Part shown: one piece after another, positions 46,352 through 54,907 of the stretch | Layout of the letters: every line of letters begins with the position of its first letter | How positions within the stretch are numbered: the stretch's first letter is position 1 | IMG/VR virus record: IMGVR_UViG_3300025012_000108 | Location: 1-54,907 of that record | Direction: 5' to 3' (one strand) | Length of the DNA stretch: 54,907 nucleotides | Origin: a virus | Made by a program: the position numbers and the translations under genes | Notes under the pieces: generated by a model | Database searches by the model: none | What the model was told of the DNA's origin: nothing | What the model saw: only the letters and a program-made list of their open reading frames with translations

Positions 46352-46567
46352 ATGAAGTTTAGATACCTTGGCGAGAAAGACAACATGCAGGTTTTCGGCT
46401 ACGACTTCCGCGACGGGGCCACCCCGGAAGTGACCGACGAAAACGCCGTTAAGCGTCTCAGCGGCAACAGGTTCTTTGAAGTGGTTGAGGAAGAGGACCA
46501 GGGCGAAGAAACCCCGACCGAGAAGAAGAAACCCGGCAGGAAGCCCAAAGCCGACCAGTCAGAGTAA
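46352..46567 (+). CDS. Small head-associated protein, 71 aa
   Basis: AAGGAG before ATG. A short beta domain (KFRYLGEKDNMQVFGYDFRDG) then an acidic helix and a basic KKPGRKPK tail like an AT-hook. Genes of this size are common right after capsid genes. Function unknown. Confidence 0.65.
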   Translation: MKFRYLGEKDNMQVFGYDFRDGATPEVTDENAVKRLSGNRFFEVVEEEDQGEETPTEKKKPGRKPKADQSE

Positions 46568-46576
46568 GGAGCGCCC

Positions 46577-47254
46577 GTGTTCCCAATTTCGATACGGTGG
46601 GATAAAGGTTTAGGCAGTCTCGCGATATCCGCACGGATGCTGTACGGTCTCGGGTATTGGGACTTTGCCAATCAGGTTGAATCGGCAGAGGACACGGCTA
46701 ACTGCCGGGTCTATCTTACCGAACTCCCCACATCATCCCTCACCCTATCGTGGTACACGGTAGATGTTGCCCTCCCGTCTGCTCCCGGCCCCTTCCCTAT
46801 CGAGATCTTCGACGGCAACGGGGATTTGATAGGCGACGACCTCGCCCCCGGCACGGCGGCAGGTTCAACGGGCGGCACTGGATCCGCTGGCGTCGGCATC
46901 ACTCGCGAACAGTTGGCTATCAAGGTGCTCAGCAACCTTAAAGTGTATGACCGCAGCGGCCTTGACGCAGAGGACCAGCAGAACGTGCTGGACGCCTACG
47001 ACGCTGTTTACCAGGAGTTGAAAGACGATGGACTGGTAACGTGGACACAGGGCGAGGGTGAAACCATCCCCGTTCGTTTCATGAACAGCATCATCGCTCT
47101 TGTCTCGGCGGCAGATGTGCTGCTAGGCACCTACGCGCAGGAGCCCGTTGACGTCCAGCGGATCATGGCGGGGAAGGTGGCAGCGGAGCGGAGAATCAGG
47201 CGGCAGTTGGCAAGCGCACATGATACCGAAACGACCACCGTGGAGTATTTCTGA
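46577..47254 (+). CDS. Head completion/connector protein, P22 gp4-like
   Basis: A 225-residue protein with GTG start. Residues 1-75 form an extra beta domain; after a Gly/Ser-rich linker, residues about 110-225 (VLSNLKVYDRSGLDAEDQQNVLDAYDAVYQELKDDGL...FMNSIIALVSAADVLL in two parts) match the helical connector domain of P22 gp4-type proteins that bind below the portal. GGAG before the start. TGATG coupling to the next gene. Confidence 0.7.
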   Translation: MFPISIRWDKGLGSLAISARMLYGLGYWDFANQVESAEDTANCRVYLTELPTSSLTLSWYTVDVALPSAPGPFPIEIFDGNGDLIGDDLAPGTAAGSTGGTGSAGVGITREQLAIKVLSNLKVYDRSGLDAEDQQNVLDAYDAVYQELKDDGLVTWTQGEGETIPVRFMNSIIALVSAADVLLGTYAQEPVDVQRIMAGKVAAERRIRRQLASAHDTETTTVEYF

Positions 47255-47556
47255 TGGGCGCGACTATTCACAAATTGCCTACGTCGTTGGAGCGTGGCCC
47301 GCACAACACAGGAGAGGCCAAATGCGCAGCGTGTAAACACGAATGGGTAGCTGTGGCTCCCACTGGCACGGTATGGCTTGATTGTCCCAAATGCGAAACG
47401 TGCCACGGGCTGATGAAGGGTCCAGTTTACCCTGAAAATGCGCAATGGACCTGTAACTGTGGCTGCTATGTTTTCGTGATCAGCGACACCACCAACATTC
47501 TGTGCGCTGTGTGCGGAACTGTTCACGGCCAACAGTTTTTCCCGGAAGGCGACTAA
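47254..47556 (+). CDS. Zn-ribbon protein in tail module, 100 aa
   Basis: ATG overlaps the connector stop. CAACKHEW, CPKCETCHG, CNCGC and CAVCG provide two zinc sites in 100 residues. Similar Cys-rich small proteins are unusual between connector genes. The CETCH run is inside a zinc-ribbon context, so heme binding is not assumed. TAATG overlap with the next gene. Confidence 0.65.
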   Translation: MGATIHKLPTSLERGPHNTGEAKCAACKHEWVAVAPTGTVWLDCPKCETCHGLMKGPVYPENAQWTCNCGCYVFVISDTTNILCAVCGTVHGQQFFPEGD

Positions 47557-48995
47557 TGCCTAGAATCCCCCTCGTATTCGGCCAGATGGACCTAGAGAGC
47601 GACCAGACTAGCCGCCGAGATCAGGTGTTAGCTCACTTGATTAACGGCTTCCGTGTCGGCTCTTCCATCCACATGTGGCCCGACCGCGCCGAATACTGTG
47701 ACCTAGGGGAGAATGGCAACGTCTACGTGTGGCAGTCTACCTTGCATGGCGTCAAATACGCCGTGTGCGCCGGGAAACTGTTCAGGGTCGATGGTGAAGG
47801 GCAAAAAACAGAGATAGCAGGGCCGGTGCTCTCCCTGAACACCCCGCCGGCCTTCGCAGAGGACGCATACAACGTCTTTGTCGCCGCAGCCTCCCCCATC
47901 TACAAGATAACCGGAGACACGGGGGCAGCTATCGCAGGGGGGCAGGCACCGGTTATCGTTACCTCTCTGGCGTTCCTCTCAGGCTTCCTTGTTGCCAACG
48001 GTCAAGACCCCGCAGGGGGAGGGCTGGCCGGTGATTTTGCCTACTCTGACACGCAGGGGGAGGACGGCCCGACCTATGCCGTGTGGAGCTACGAGAACAA
48101 CGCCACCAAGCCCGACGCGCTGCAAGGGCTAATTGCCACGCCTGATGATTACCTGTTCGCCATTGGCACCGAGTCCGTTGACGTGTCCTATGTCTCGGGC
48201 AACGTGGAATCCCCCTTCAGCAGCAACAAGGCGCTTGCACAGCCCTTTGGCACCCCTGAGCGGCACACCATCGCCTACGACTCGCAATCCATCTTCTTCA
48301 TGGCTGTAATCCAGGGAAACCGGCAGATTGTACGCCTCGTTGGCGGCAGGACGCCGCAGATAATTGGCTTCCCGCTTGGCGTGCCGGTGCAGGATGCCGA
48401 CATTACCGGGGCGCGGGGCCACATGGTGGGCTACCGGGGCCAGACGTTTTACGTGCTGACCCTGCCCCAAGCCAACGTTACCATTGATGACCTGTTCTTC
48501 CCTTCCCTCACCCTTGCATTTAACGTGAGAGCAGAGGAATGGGCCATTTTGGGAGAATGGGACGCGGACCAGGGGCGGTATACGGCGGCAGTGGCGCAAT
48601 CCTTTGCCTATGACGGGGCAACGCGCTACATCGGCGGCAACGATGGCAAGGTGTACACGCTGAGCGACGGAGTAAGGGCAGATGAACCGCTGATGCTGCA
48701 TCGTTGGCGCAACGACGGACGGCTGGAATGGGGTGCTGCGCGGTCCCTCTCCCTAGGCGCTATTGGCGACAGGCGCACGCCGCTGAAATCCCGGCAGTGT
48801 GGCAGGTACTACAAGCGGCAGGATGAGTTCATTCTTGTGCAAGGCAACATGAGAACGGTGATCCGTCCCGGTTGGCGCACATGGGGCAAGCCGATAGATC
48901 AAAAGATCAGCAATGAGTATGGTTATGACGTGAAGCGCGGGGACAGCGGAGTGGTGTTCAACGAGGTGACGGAAGATATTAAGGTGGTGCGATGA
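47556..48995 (+). CDS. Tail hub / DNA stabilisation protein, P22 gp10-like
   Basis: A 479-residue beta-rich protein opening with PRIPLVFGQMDLESDQTSRR and NGFRVGSSIHMWP. Repeated blade-like strands (LFAIGTESVDVSYVSG, RQIVRLVGGRTPQIIGFPLG) fit the gp10 family that plugs the portal and holds tail parts. Start ATG 47556 overlaps the previous stop. Confidence 0.8.
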   Translation: MPRIPLVFGQMDLESDQTSRRDQVLAHLINGFRVGSSIHMWPDRAEYCDLGENGNVYVWQSTLHGVKYAVCAGKLFRVDGEGQKTEIAGPVLSLNTPPAFAEDAYNVFVAAASPIYKITGDTGAAIAGGQAPVIVTSLAFLSGFLVANGQDPAGGGLAGDFAYSDTQGEDGPTYAVWSYENNATKPDALQGLIATPDDYLFAIGTESVDVSYVSGNVESPFSSNKALAQPFGTPERHTIAYDSQSIFFMAVIQGNRQIVRLVGGRTPQIIGFPLGVPVQDADITGARGHMVGYRGQTFYVLTLPQANVTIDDLFFPSLTLAFNVRAEEWAILGEWDADQGRYTAAVAQSFAYDGATRYIGGNDGKVYTLSDGVRADEPLMLHRWRNDGRLEWGAARSLSLGAIGDRRTPLKSRQCGRYYKRQDEFILVQGNMRTVIRPGWRTWGKPIDQKISNEYGYDVKRGDSGVVFNEVTEDIKVVR

Positions 48996-50095
48996 CCCTC
49001 TCTTCTAGCCAAACGCCGAAATCGCCCCGTGAGCTGGAGCAGTTCTACCGGGATGTGGCTAAGATGCTCGGCAACCTTGCAGGCATCCCTTGGAACCTCA
49101 TCAGCAAGGCCGGGAGCCGTCTAGATGAAATCACCGTCCGCACTCACGACCTGTTGCAAGAGGTCAAGGGGTGGGCGACAGGTGCCGACACCGTTCAAGA
49201 CCGGCATATCAGCGATGCAGACGGCAAGGTGTGGCAAGACCACGTTGAGGTAACGGACGGTAACCCCCACGGCACCGACCACAGCCAGCTTGAAGCCATT
49301 GGCGAGCTCGACCCAACCAGCGCGGACGCGACCAAGGACAAGCACCTTTCCAACGCGCAGAGCAAGGTGTGGCAAGACCATACCGACGCAACGCAGAATG
49401 TCCACGGCATCGGCACAGGCAACAGCGTGGTAGGCACCGGGACGGCGCAGACCCTTACAAGCAAGAAGTTTGGCGACAGCATCACGCTACCAAAAACGGC
49501 TGGAACTGGCATCAAGATTGACACGGCATCGCCTGACTTCCCTTGGCGCGACCTGATAGGGCTGATTATTTACAAGGATGTGGGCGTAGGCTCCCCGGTA
49601 CTGACCACCTACCGAGGCAATGTGAGGGATGTTAACTTTGCCGCAGGCGACGATTACGACCTGAAATTCCACGTTGACCATGATTGGGTGCCGGGGAAGG
49701 ACTGTTTTATCCACATGCACTGGTCACATAACGGGACCGACGTAAGTGGTAGCCTGGTCATTAACTACTACGTCACTTATGCTAAGGGGCACAACCAAGC
49801 GCCGTTCCACGCAGAAAAGAACATTACGCAGACCATCGCCAGCCTGAGTATCGCGAACACCCCGCAGTATCAGGCGCGAATAGACGAAATTCAGCTTTCT
49901 TCCTCAGGCGGCAGCTCTACCACGATTGACACCGACCTGATAGAGCCGGACGGTTTAATCCTTATCCACTTTGATGTGACCACCATCCCAACTATCACGG
50001 GCGGTTCCGGCAAGCCGTTCATCCATTTCGTGGACGTCCATTGCCAGTCAACAGGCGTAGGGACCAAGCAGAAAGCACCGGACTTTTACACATAA
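48992..50095 (+). CDS. Tail/head fibre protein with repeated KVWQDH motifs
   Basis: A 367-residue protein. Residues 1-55 helical; about 60-140 hold two near repeats, DRHISDADGKVWQDHVE and DKHLSNAQSKVWQDHTD, separated by NPHGTDHSQL; about 150-367 form a beta-sandwich like receptor-binding domains. Likely a virion fibre or plug. ATGA overlap with the gp10-like gene. Confidence 0.65.
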   Translation: MTLSSSQTPKSPRELEQFYRDVAKMLGNLAGIPWNLISKAGSRLDEITVRTHDLLQEVKGWATGADTVQDRHISDADGKVWQDHVEVTDGNPHGTDHSQLEAIGELDPTSADATKDKHLSNAQSKVWQDHTDATQNVHGIGTGNSVVGTGTAQTLTSKKFGDSITLPKTAGTGIKIDTASPDFPWRDLIGLIIYKDVGVGSPVLTTYRGNVRDVNFAAGDDYDLKFHVDHDWVPGKDCFIHMHWSHNGTDVSGSLVINYYVTYAKGHNQAPFHAEKNITQTIASLSIANTPQYQARIDEIQLSSSGGSSTTIDTDLIEPDGLILIHFDVTTIPTITGGSGKPFIHFVDVHCQSTGVGTKQKAPDFYT

Positions 50096-50104
50096 GGACA
50101 ACCC

Positions 50105-51151
50105 ATGATACACACGCTTTCACTCTGTAGTGTTTGCTACAAGAAGATCCCGGCTAGGATCCACTTCGCGGACGGCATGGCAATCATGACCAAGGAGTGT
50201 GACGTTCACGGGCCGTTCACGGCGGTAGTGGAGAAGGACATCCAGCACGTTTCCAACTTCTATCACCGTGGCACGCTCGGCAACAATAACACCATCATCA
50301 TACACACGCACAACGATTGCAACATGGAGTGCCCCTGGTGTTACTACCCAATGGGCAAAGAGAAGATGCAGCCGTTTTCCTACTATCAAAGTCTGCTCGG
50401 CTTTCCCTACAATGGTTTCCGTCTGCTGTTTTCCGGGGGGGAACCTACGCTAAGGCCCGATTTCTTTGAGTTCCACCACGAAGCATATATCAGAGGGTGG
50501 GGGCCGTCCAGCATCACCAACATGATAAGGCTCGGGGATGATGACTTCTTTAAAGCGACCATGAATGAGGAGCACGTCACCGGGAACCTGTACCGCTTTG
50601 CTATGTCCATGCAGCACCCGAAGAACTACCCCGAAGCGGTGTTGCGGCAGAAGATCAGGGCCATAGAGAACATCGAAAGCAAAGGACTCAAGGCAATGTG
50701 CGCCATGTTTTCCATCCAGTCGCTTGACGAACTGGACTACATCCGCGAATTCTACGACCGCACCAAGCACACGTATACCATGCTCCGCATCCGCACCATG
50801 TTTGGCAATTGGGAGAACAAGGGGGCTGAGAAGCTGTTCCTTTCCGACTTGCACAAGGCGTTCATAGAGAAGTTTTCCGACCTCATGCCAACCCTTTCCG
50901 AGACGGTGGAAAAGTCCAACATGTACTGCCTGTATTTGGCAATGAAAGACGGGATGCAGGTTTCGCTGAGCAGCGCCCCTACGGTGGAAAACGTTGACTA
51001 CCATGTTTGCTCCCGGCCTGTTTTCATGCTGGCAATGGACGGCAGATGCTATTCTGTCCCGCTAGCTCAAATAGCCAACGAAGGGTTTATGAAAGGATGG
51101 CATTCGGGTTTCAGGCTCCAAGGAGGTGCAACATGTGGGCAGCCGCAGTAG
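50105..51151 (+). CDS. Radical SAM enzyme in virion gene cluster
   Basis: A 348-residue protein; AAGGAC before ATG. The N-terminal SVCYKKIPARIHFADGMAIM..ECDVHGPF is a rubredoxin-like Cys/His knuckle seen in MJ0619/Tes-type radical SAM enzymes. Cys72, Cys76 and Cys79 (NDCNMECPWC) form the CxxxCxxC that holds the [4Fe-4S] cluster and SAM; LLFSGGEPTL is the SAM-binding GGE motif. The C-terminus has CSRPVFMLAMDGRCY, like a reduced SPASM region. Its target is unknown; a neighbouring virion protein, peptide or lipid is possible. The next small gene starts inside its last codons. Confidence 0.88.
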   Translation: MIHTLSLCSVCYKKIPARIHFADGMAIMTKECDVHGPFTAVVEKDIQHVSNFYHRGTLGNNNTIIIHTHNDCNMECPWCYYPMGKEKMQPFSYYQSLLGFPYNGFRLLFSGGEPTLRPDFFEFHHEAYIRGWGPSSITNMIRLGDDDFFKATMNEEHVTGNLYRFAMSMQHPKNYPEAVLRQKIRAIENIESKGLKAMCAMFSIQSLDELDYIREFYDRTKHTYTMLRIRTMFGNWENKGAEKLFLSDLHKAFIEKFSDLMPTLSETVEKSNMYCLYLAMKDGMQVSLSSAPTVENVDYHVCSRPVFMLAMDGRCYSVPLAQIANEGFMKGWHSGFRLQGGATCGQPQ

Positions 51152-51291
51152 TAGCAGGGCCAGCAGTAATAGGCGCGGCAGCATCCAACATCCAAGTTTC
51201 TCTTTCACCCGCGCCAACAGTTGAAAGCAAAAGCATAGAAAAAGGCTGGAAGGACGGCGTTGAACTGGCAGGAGGTGCAACATGTGGGTAG
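51133..51291 (+). CDS. Hybrid 52-aa gene from partial tandem duplication
   Basis: ATG 51133 has GGAGG seven bases upstream, inside the radical-SAM gene end. The N-terminus (WAAAVVAGPAVIGAAASN) copies that of the next gene (WVAVGTVAAAAIGAGASAAASN); the C-terminus (QVSLSPAPTVE...KGWKDGVELAGGATCG) copies the end of the radical-SAM protein, minus about 29 residues. It is probably a decayed duplicate joining both neighbours. A peptide substrate for the radical-SAM enzyme is a second possibility. Confidence 0.65.
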   Translation: MWAAAVVAGPAVIGAAASNIQVSLSPAPTVESKSIEKGWKDGVELAGGATCG

Positions 51292-52148
51292 CAGTCGGGA
51301 CGGTAGCAGCAGCAGCCATCGGGGCCGGGGCAAGTGCGGCAGCATCCAACAGTGCAGCGAAGAAACAAGCGGCAGGGATTAAGGGTGCTCAAACAGATGC
51401 AAATCAATTGCAGTGGGATATGTATGATGACACGAAAAACCGGTTTCAGAAGTTTGAAGACCCGGCAGAAAGGGCATTAGCCACTCTCCAAAACGCTCTT
51501 TACGGCAGCAAATCCGAATACGTTGACCCGCGCTTTACTAAACTGGACGCAGGGGATTTGCAAAACCTTAACGCCGACTTGTTACGACAGAGCGGCAACG
51601 AGTATTTTGCCGGTAAAGACAATAATTTCCTGTTGCAGCACTTGGCAAACAACCCTTGGGACGCCAAATACAGCGCGGACAAGCCCTTTTACCGTGGGCC
51701 GGACGGGCAGATTACCGACAAACCCTCCATGCTCTCGGCGCAGTGGAAGCCGCAGGAGTCGGAAGGATTCAAGTATACCAAGAGCCGCACCCTTGAGGAT
51801 TTGGGCCGATCTCTCCGCATGATGGGGAGAGGGTCCGGCACCGTTGCAGCCAACGCCACCGGGCGCACCCTTGGCGACCTCAACGTACAGAACGAGGCCA
51901 CGCAGCGCAACGAGCTGTGGAACATGGTCAAAACCGGCCAGGGCGCAGCGGGTAGCATCGCCGGGGCGGGGCAGAACGCCGCGAACAACGTGGGCGGCAA
52001 CATCATGAACACCGGCAACAACCTCGCCAACATTGCGCAGAACAACGGGCAGACTCAGGCCAGCCTGTGGGCGGGCTTGGGCGGCACGGCAGCAAACGCC
52101 TACGGCACCTACCAGATGGGCAAGTACCTGAACGGCAAAACGGTATAA
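51282..52148 (+). CDS. Ejection-type internal virion protein, 288 aa
   Basis: ATG 51282 overlaps the 52-aa gene, with GGAGG upstream. N-terminal Ala/Gly-rich helix (AVGTVAAAAIGAGASAAASNSAAKK), a middle region with W and Y, and a C-terminal Asn/Gly-rich helix set with repeated AAN and GNN units. This looks like P22 gp7/T7 gp14-like DNA-ejection proteins. Probably inserted in the host envelope at infection. Confidence 0.65.
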   Translation: MWVAVGTVAAAAIGAGASAAASNSAAKKQAAGIKGAQTDANQLQWDMYDDTKNRFQKFEDPAERALATLQNALYGSKSEYVDPRFTKLDAGDLQNLNADLLRQSGNEYFAGKDNNFLLQHLANNPWDAKYSADKPFYRGPDGQITDKPSMLSAQWKPQESEGFKYTKSRTLEDLGRSLRMMGRGSGTVAANATGRTLGDLNVQNEATQRNELWNMVKTGQGAAGSIAGAGQNAANNVGGNIMNTGNNLANIAQNNGQTQASLWAGLGGTAANAYGTYQMGKYLNGKTV

Positions 52149-52157
52149 GGAGGTAGC

Positions 52158-53450
52158 ATGGCTTTCGATCCGTGGGCATCCACAAACCAGGGGCTATCCA
52201 ACCTCACCAACACGCTCGGCACTCTGGCGCAACTGAAGCGGCAAGACCAGCAGTATGCCGATGAAGCGCCGTTGCGCTCCCTTCAGATGCAGCAGGCACA
52301 GCAGGGCGTGGAGCAGCAGGGGCTTACCCTCGCCAACCTCAAGGGGCAGCAGGGGGCACTGACCGACCAATACGGCACCACAGGCCAGCCGGATGCACTG
52401 CCCCGCGCTATGTCATTTCAGGCCCAAGAAGAGCAGATGCAGAAGGAACAGGCCACAAAGCAGAAGGGTTTTGAAGTGTACCTCAACACCATCAAGGCGC
52501 TTGACGGCATGACCAACCTTGACGCGACCACCAAGACGGAGATTGGCAAGCACTTTCTGTCTCAGAACCCCGACTATGCCCCCTTTGCCAACAATCTGAA
52601 GTATGTTGACTCCAAGGGTGTCAAGGCCGCTCGGCAGTTCGGGGAAGGTGAACTAAAAGACCCCGCAACAGGCAAACCCCTCCCCGCAGGTTACTACGAG
52701 ACAGAGGGCGTATGGACCGGTGACGCCGCTAACCCCGTGAAACTGACCGCATACAAGCTTGTTCCCGAGAAGAAGGATGAGCATGAAACATGGGGCGACC
52801 CCTACCAAGACAACGTGGGTGGCAAAAAGGCCATGATGCAGAAGAGCAGCCGGGGGCAGGTCCGGTCTGTACTGGCGGACAACAGCACTACGGTAAAAGT
52901 GAGTGCGGGTGGCGGTCACGACACCATGCAGGGCGGCAAACCACAGGGCGGTAAGATCCTCCCCGCTGGACAGCTTGAGTCGATAGCCGACATGAAGCGC
53001 GTTAAGGATGTGCTTGCAGAGGCATCTGACCTGCTCAAAAGCGGCAAGATTGATACCGGCCCTGTGTCTGGCCGTTTGCAATCTCTCGGCTCCAAGGTGG
53101 GTCTTGCTTCTGACAACTTCGTGAACCTTCAACAGAAGATGCAGACCGCCGAGAACATCATGCTCAAACTCCGCTCCGGGGCCGCTGTTACAGAGAGCGA
53201 GTATCAGAGGTTCAAGAAGGAATTCCCTCGTACCAGCGACACCCCGGAAGTGCGGGATAGGAAGATGGCAAACGCCATTGGCTACGCCTCTACCCTTATG
53301 GACAGCAAAATGGACATCTACGAGGAAGGGGGTTACAGGGTGCCACAGAGCGTTAAGAGCGGTGGCAAGCCAGCAGGTAAGCCCGCGCAGAAGCAAGCCC
53401 AAGGCCAGACCAAGAAAGGCGGCAGGTTCACCATTATCGAGGTGAAGTAA
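52158..53450 (+). CDS. Gln-rich internal virion protein, 430 aa
   Basis: AAGGAGG before ATG. First 100 residues are Gln-rich coiled coil (LKRQDQQYADEAPLRSLQMQ); the middle is mixed; the C-terminal 130 residues are helical (KMQTAENIMLKLRSGAAVTE). Order and size fit the second ejection protein of podoviruses. Stop overlaps the next start (TAATG). Confidence 0.65.
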   Translation: MAFDPWASTNQGLSNLTNTLGTLAQLKRQDQQYADEAPLRSLQMQQAQQGVEQQGLTLANLKGQQGALTDQYGTTGQPDALPRAMSFQAQEEQMQKEQATKQKGFEVYLNTIKALDGMTNLDATTKTEIGKHFLSQNPDYAPFANNLKYVDSKGVKAARQFGEGELKDPATGKPLPAGYYETEGVWTGDAANPVKLTAYKLVPEKKDEHETWGDPYQDNVGGKKAMMQKSSRGQVRSVLADNSTTVKVSAGGGHDTMQGGKPQGGKILPAGQLESIADMKRVKDVLAEASDLLKSGKIDTGPVSGRLQSLGSKVGLASDNFVNLQQKMQTAENIMLKLRSGAAVTESEYQRFKKEFPRTSDTPEVRDRKMANAIGYASTLMDSKMDIYEEGGYRVPQSVKSGGKPAGKPAQKQAQGQTKKGGRFTIIEVK

Positions 53451-54907
53451 TGGCGCAGTATACCGTAAAGGACAACGCGACCAAAAAAACCATCACTTTT
53501 GATTGGGACGGTGACGGCCCCCCCACCGATGCCGACATGGTGGAGGTGTTTGCAGCAGCGAAGCAGACCCGCAGCGCCGACATTGTCAAGGGCGCGAAAA
53601 TGGACCTCGCCGAAGCCAGCGACTACGCCGCCAACCGCGCAGCTTTCGCGCAAGAGGGGGGCGTTAGCACCTTTGGCGGCAAGCAGGGGGGTGATACCCG
53701 CAAGATCAGTTACACCGATAGCGGCTACCGCCCCAACCAGCCAGCCAAGACGCTGAAGGAGTTGGCGCGTAACACTGTTCAAGACGTGGTGGAACTTCCC
53801 CTCATGCCGGTGCGGATGCTCAAGGATGTTGCCGACTCCCCCGACACAGGCCGCACGTTGGCGGAACTCGGCAAGGGGATAGTGCGGGGGCCGCTGGAGT
53901 ACATCCCCGGCGTAGGCAAAGCCTTGGGCGGTAGATCGGCAACGGAGGCATGGTCCACTAACCCCGGCTACGGGGCGATGACCTTGGCGGGTGTAGCGGC
54001 GGCAGGTAAGGCCATGAAAGGCAAGCCGTCAACATCCCCCGCTCCGGCCAAGTCCGGTGGCTTGGCTGAGAAGGCGGCTACCAAGCTTTACGACATGACA
54101 TTGAAGCAGGGCACCACGCTGAGGCCCGATATCCGTAGGCAGAACGTCAAGACCGGCCTTGAAGGTGGATACCTTCCAAACAGCAAGGGCGTTGATAAGC
54201 TGGCCGCTGATGTGTCCAAGGCAGAGGGGGCTATTGCATCAGGGATAGACGCGGGTGATGCTGCCGCCGTTCGTGGCACCCTTGACCGCGCCATTGCCAA
54301 CGTGGAGGCGTTGCGCGACCAAGCCAAGCGTTCTGCCAACCCCGAACAGAACTTGGCAAAGATTGATGCTGAACTTGAAAGACTCCGCGCCAACCCGATG
54401 CTTGAGGGTGACTATGTCAACCCCACCACCGGCGAAGTGGCTAAAACAATCCCTATCAGCGAAGTTCAGAAGATGAAGGTTGAGCAGGGCCGCGCTGTCA
54501 AGTACCAGCAGAAAACGGGTCAGGCCGTTGACCCCTTCCAAGCGTCTATTGACAAGGCCCGTATCAGGGGGCTTAAGGAAGAACTGGAAACGCAGCTTTT
54601 CGACGTGTTCCCCGAGTTGAAGCAGACCAACCAGAAGCTAGGGCAGATGTACCAGCTTCAGGACGTGCTGGAACGCGCAGCAAGCCGCATAGAGAACAAC
54701 CAAGGGATAGGCATTGGCTTACCAATCAAGGGCGGCGCAGGGGCCACTATTGGCGGCATGATTGGCGGGGCTCCCGGTGCGGCCATTGGCGGCGGCATTG
54801 GCACCATGATAGGCATCATTGAGCACCCCGCAGTTGCCCCCCGTTTGGCAATGGCGCTTTACAAGGCCAGCAAAGGCAAAATGACCATGCCGCAGGCTAG
54901 GGCATCG
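53450..54907 (+). CDS. Large ejection-type protein, N-terminal part (continues at 138)
   Basis: The frame is open to the window end and continues, after the 126-base overlap, to 743, giving about 687 residues. N-terminus: a small beta domain (YTVKDNATKKTITFDWDGDG) common at the start of phage transglycosylase or ejection proteins; then an amphipathic segment, a Gly/Ala-rich hydrophobic stretch (GAMTLAGVAAAGKAMKG), a long coiled coil, and a glycine-zipper hairpin near 54750-54830. The HExxH part lies beyond the join. Likely the largest ejection protein. Confidence 0.75.
   Translation, partial: MAQYTVKDNATKKTITFDWDGDGPPTDADMVEVFAAAKQTRSADIVKGAKMDLAEASDYAANRAAFAQEGGVSTFGGKQGGDTRKISYTDSGYRPNQPAKTLKELARNTVQDVVELPLMPVRMLKDVADSPDTGRTLAELGKGIVRGPLEYIPGVGKALGGRSATEAWSTNPGYGAMTLAGVAAAGKAMKGKPSTSPAPAKSGGLAEKAATKLYDMTLKQGTTLRPDIRRQNVKTGLEGGYLPNSKGVDKLAADVSKAEGAIASGIDAGDAAAVRGTLDRAIANVEALRDQAKRSANPEQNLAKIDAELERLRANPMLEGDYVNPTTGEVAKTIPISEVQKMKVEQGRAVKYQQKTGQAVDPFQASIDKARIRGLKEELETQLFDVFPELKQTNQKLGQMYQLQDVLERAASRIENNQGIGIGLPIKGGAGATIGGMIGGAPGAAIGGGIGTMIGIIEHPAVAPRLAMALYKASKGKMTMPQARAS
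54782..54907. repeat. Terminal direct repeat, right copy
   Basis: Identical to 12-137. Together with the open frame across it, this shows that the two window ends are adjacent in the genome. Confidence 0.9.

Noticed and set aside
51112-51300. Diversity-generating retroelement or CRISPR-like repeat
   Set aside because: Only two copies of the repeated segment exist, no adenine-biased variation is seen, and no reverse transcriptase or cas gene was found in the window.

Overview
The window is an essentially complete tailed-phage genome. It encodes a terminase pair, a P22-type portal, a scaffold, a major capsid protein, P22 gp4- and gp10-like head completion/tail proteins, glycine-zipper ejection-type proteins and two very large beta-helical fibres, so a short-tailed (podovirus) virion is most likely. 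Positions 12-137 are identical to 54782-54907, and the last reading frame runs across the ends, so the molecule closes to a circle of about 54,770 bp (or is circularly permuted). The first 14 bases are an inverted copy of 30-43, probably a contig-end artefact. The host is probably Gram-negative: there are lipobox and Sec signals, a GH24 endolysin, strong Shine-Dalgarno sites and many TTGACA-type promoters. I cannot name the host with confidence. No integrase, tRNA gene or CRISPR array was found.

Layout. (1) 12-10698, rightward: end of the last ejection protein, two large fibres, lysis genes and small accessory genes, closed by a bidirectional terminator. (2) 10737-15575, leftward: mostly small genes with Zn-ribbon motifs, ending at a small XRE regulator coupled to a GIY-YIG protein. 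(3) 15576-15730: divergent control region with a strong promoter on each strand. (4) 15731-30529, rightward: early/replication block with a RepL-like winged-helix protein, two PP-loop (PAPS-reductase-like) enzymes, ERF annealase, an RHH + GIY-YIG pair, a ParB-like / unknown / PAPS-reductase cassette, a RecB/Cas4-like nuclease, phage O-type initiator, candidate helicase loader, DnaB helicase and a PD-(D/E)XK endonuclease. (5) 30555-35832, leftward: a second block of small accessory genes, including a cytosine methyltransferase-like gene and a third RHH paralogue. (6) 35971-54907, rightward: promoter, long structured leader, terminase, an RHH + GIY-YIG moron with its own promoter, portal, an Acb2-like anti-CBASS candidate, scaffold, capsid, connectors, a radical-SAM enzyme and ejection proteins that run back into region 1.

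The most unusual features are: three separate small DNA-binding protein + GIY-YIG nuclease pairs with start/stop overlap, two of them behind promoters with 10-bp direct repeats; an IbrB/IbrA-like ParB + PAPS-reductase cassette behind a candidate small RNA; a radical-SAM enzyme in the virion ejection module, followed by a partial tandem duplication; an Acb2-like gene in the head operon; and a dispersed non-coding element in at least six to eight gaps, in four cases just upstream of a start codon and in the same orientation as the gene.

All identifications are from reading sequence and translations by eye. No database search, folding or alignment program was run.
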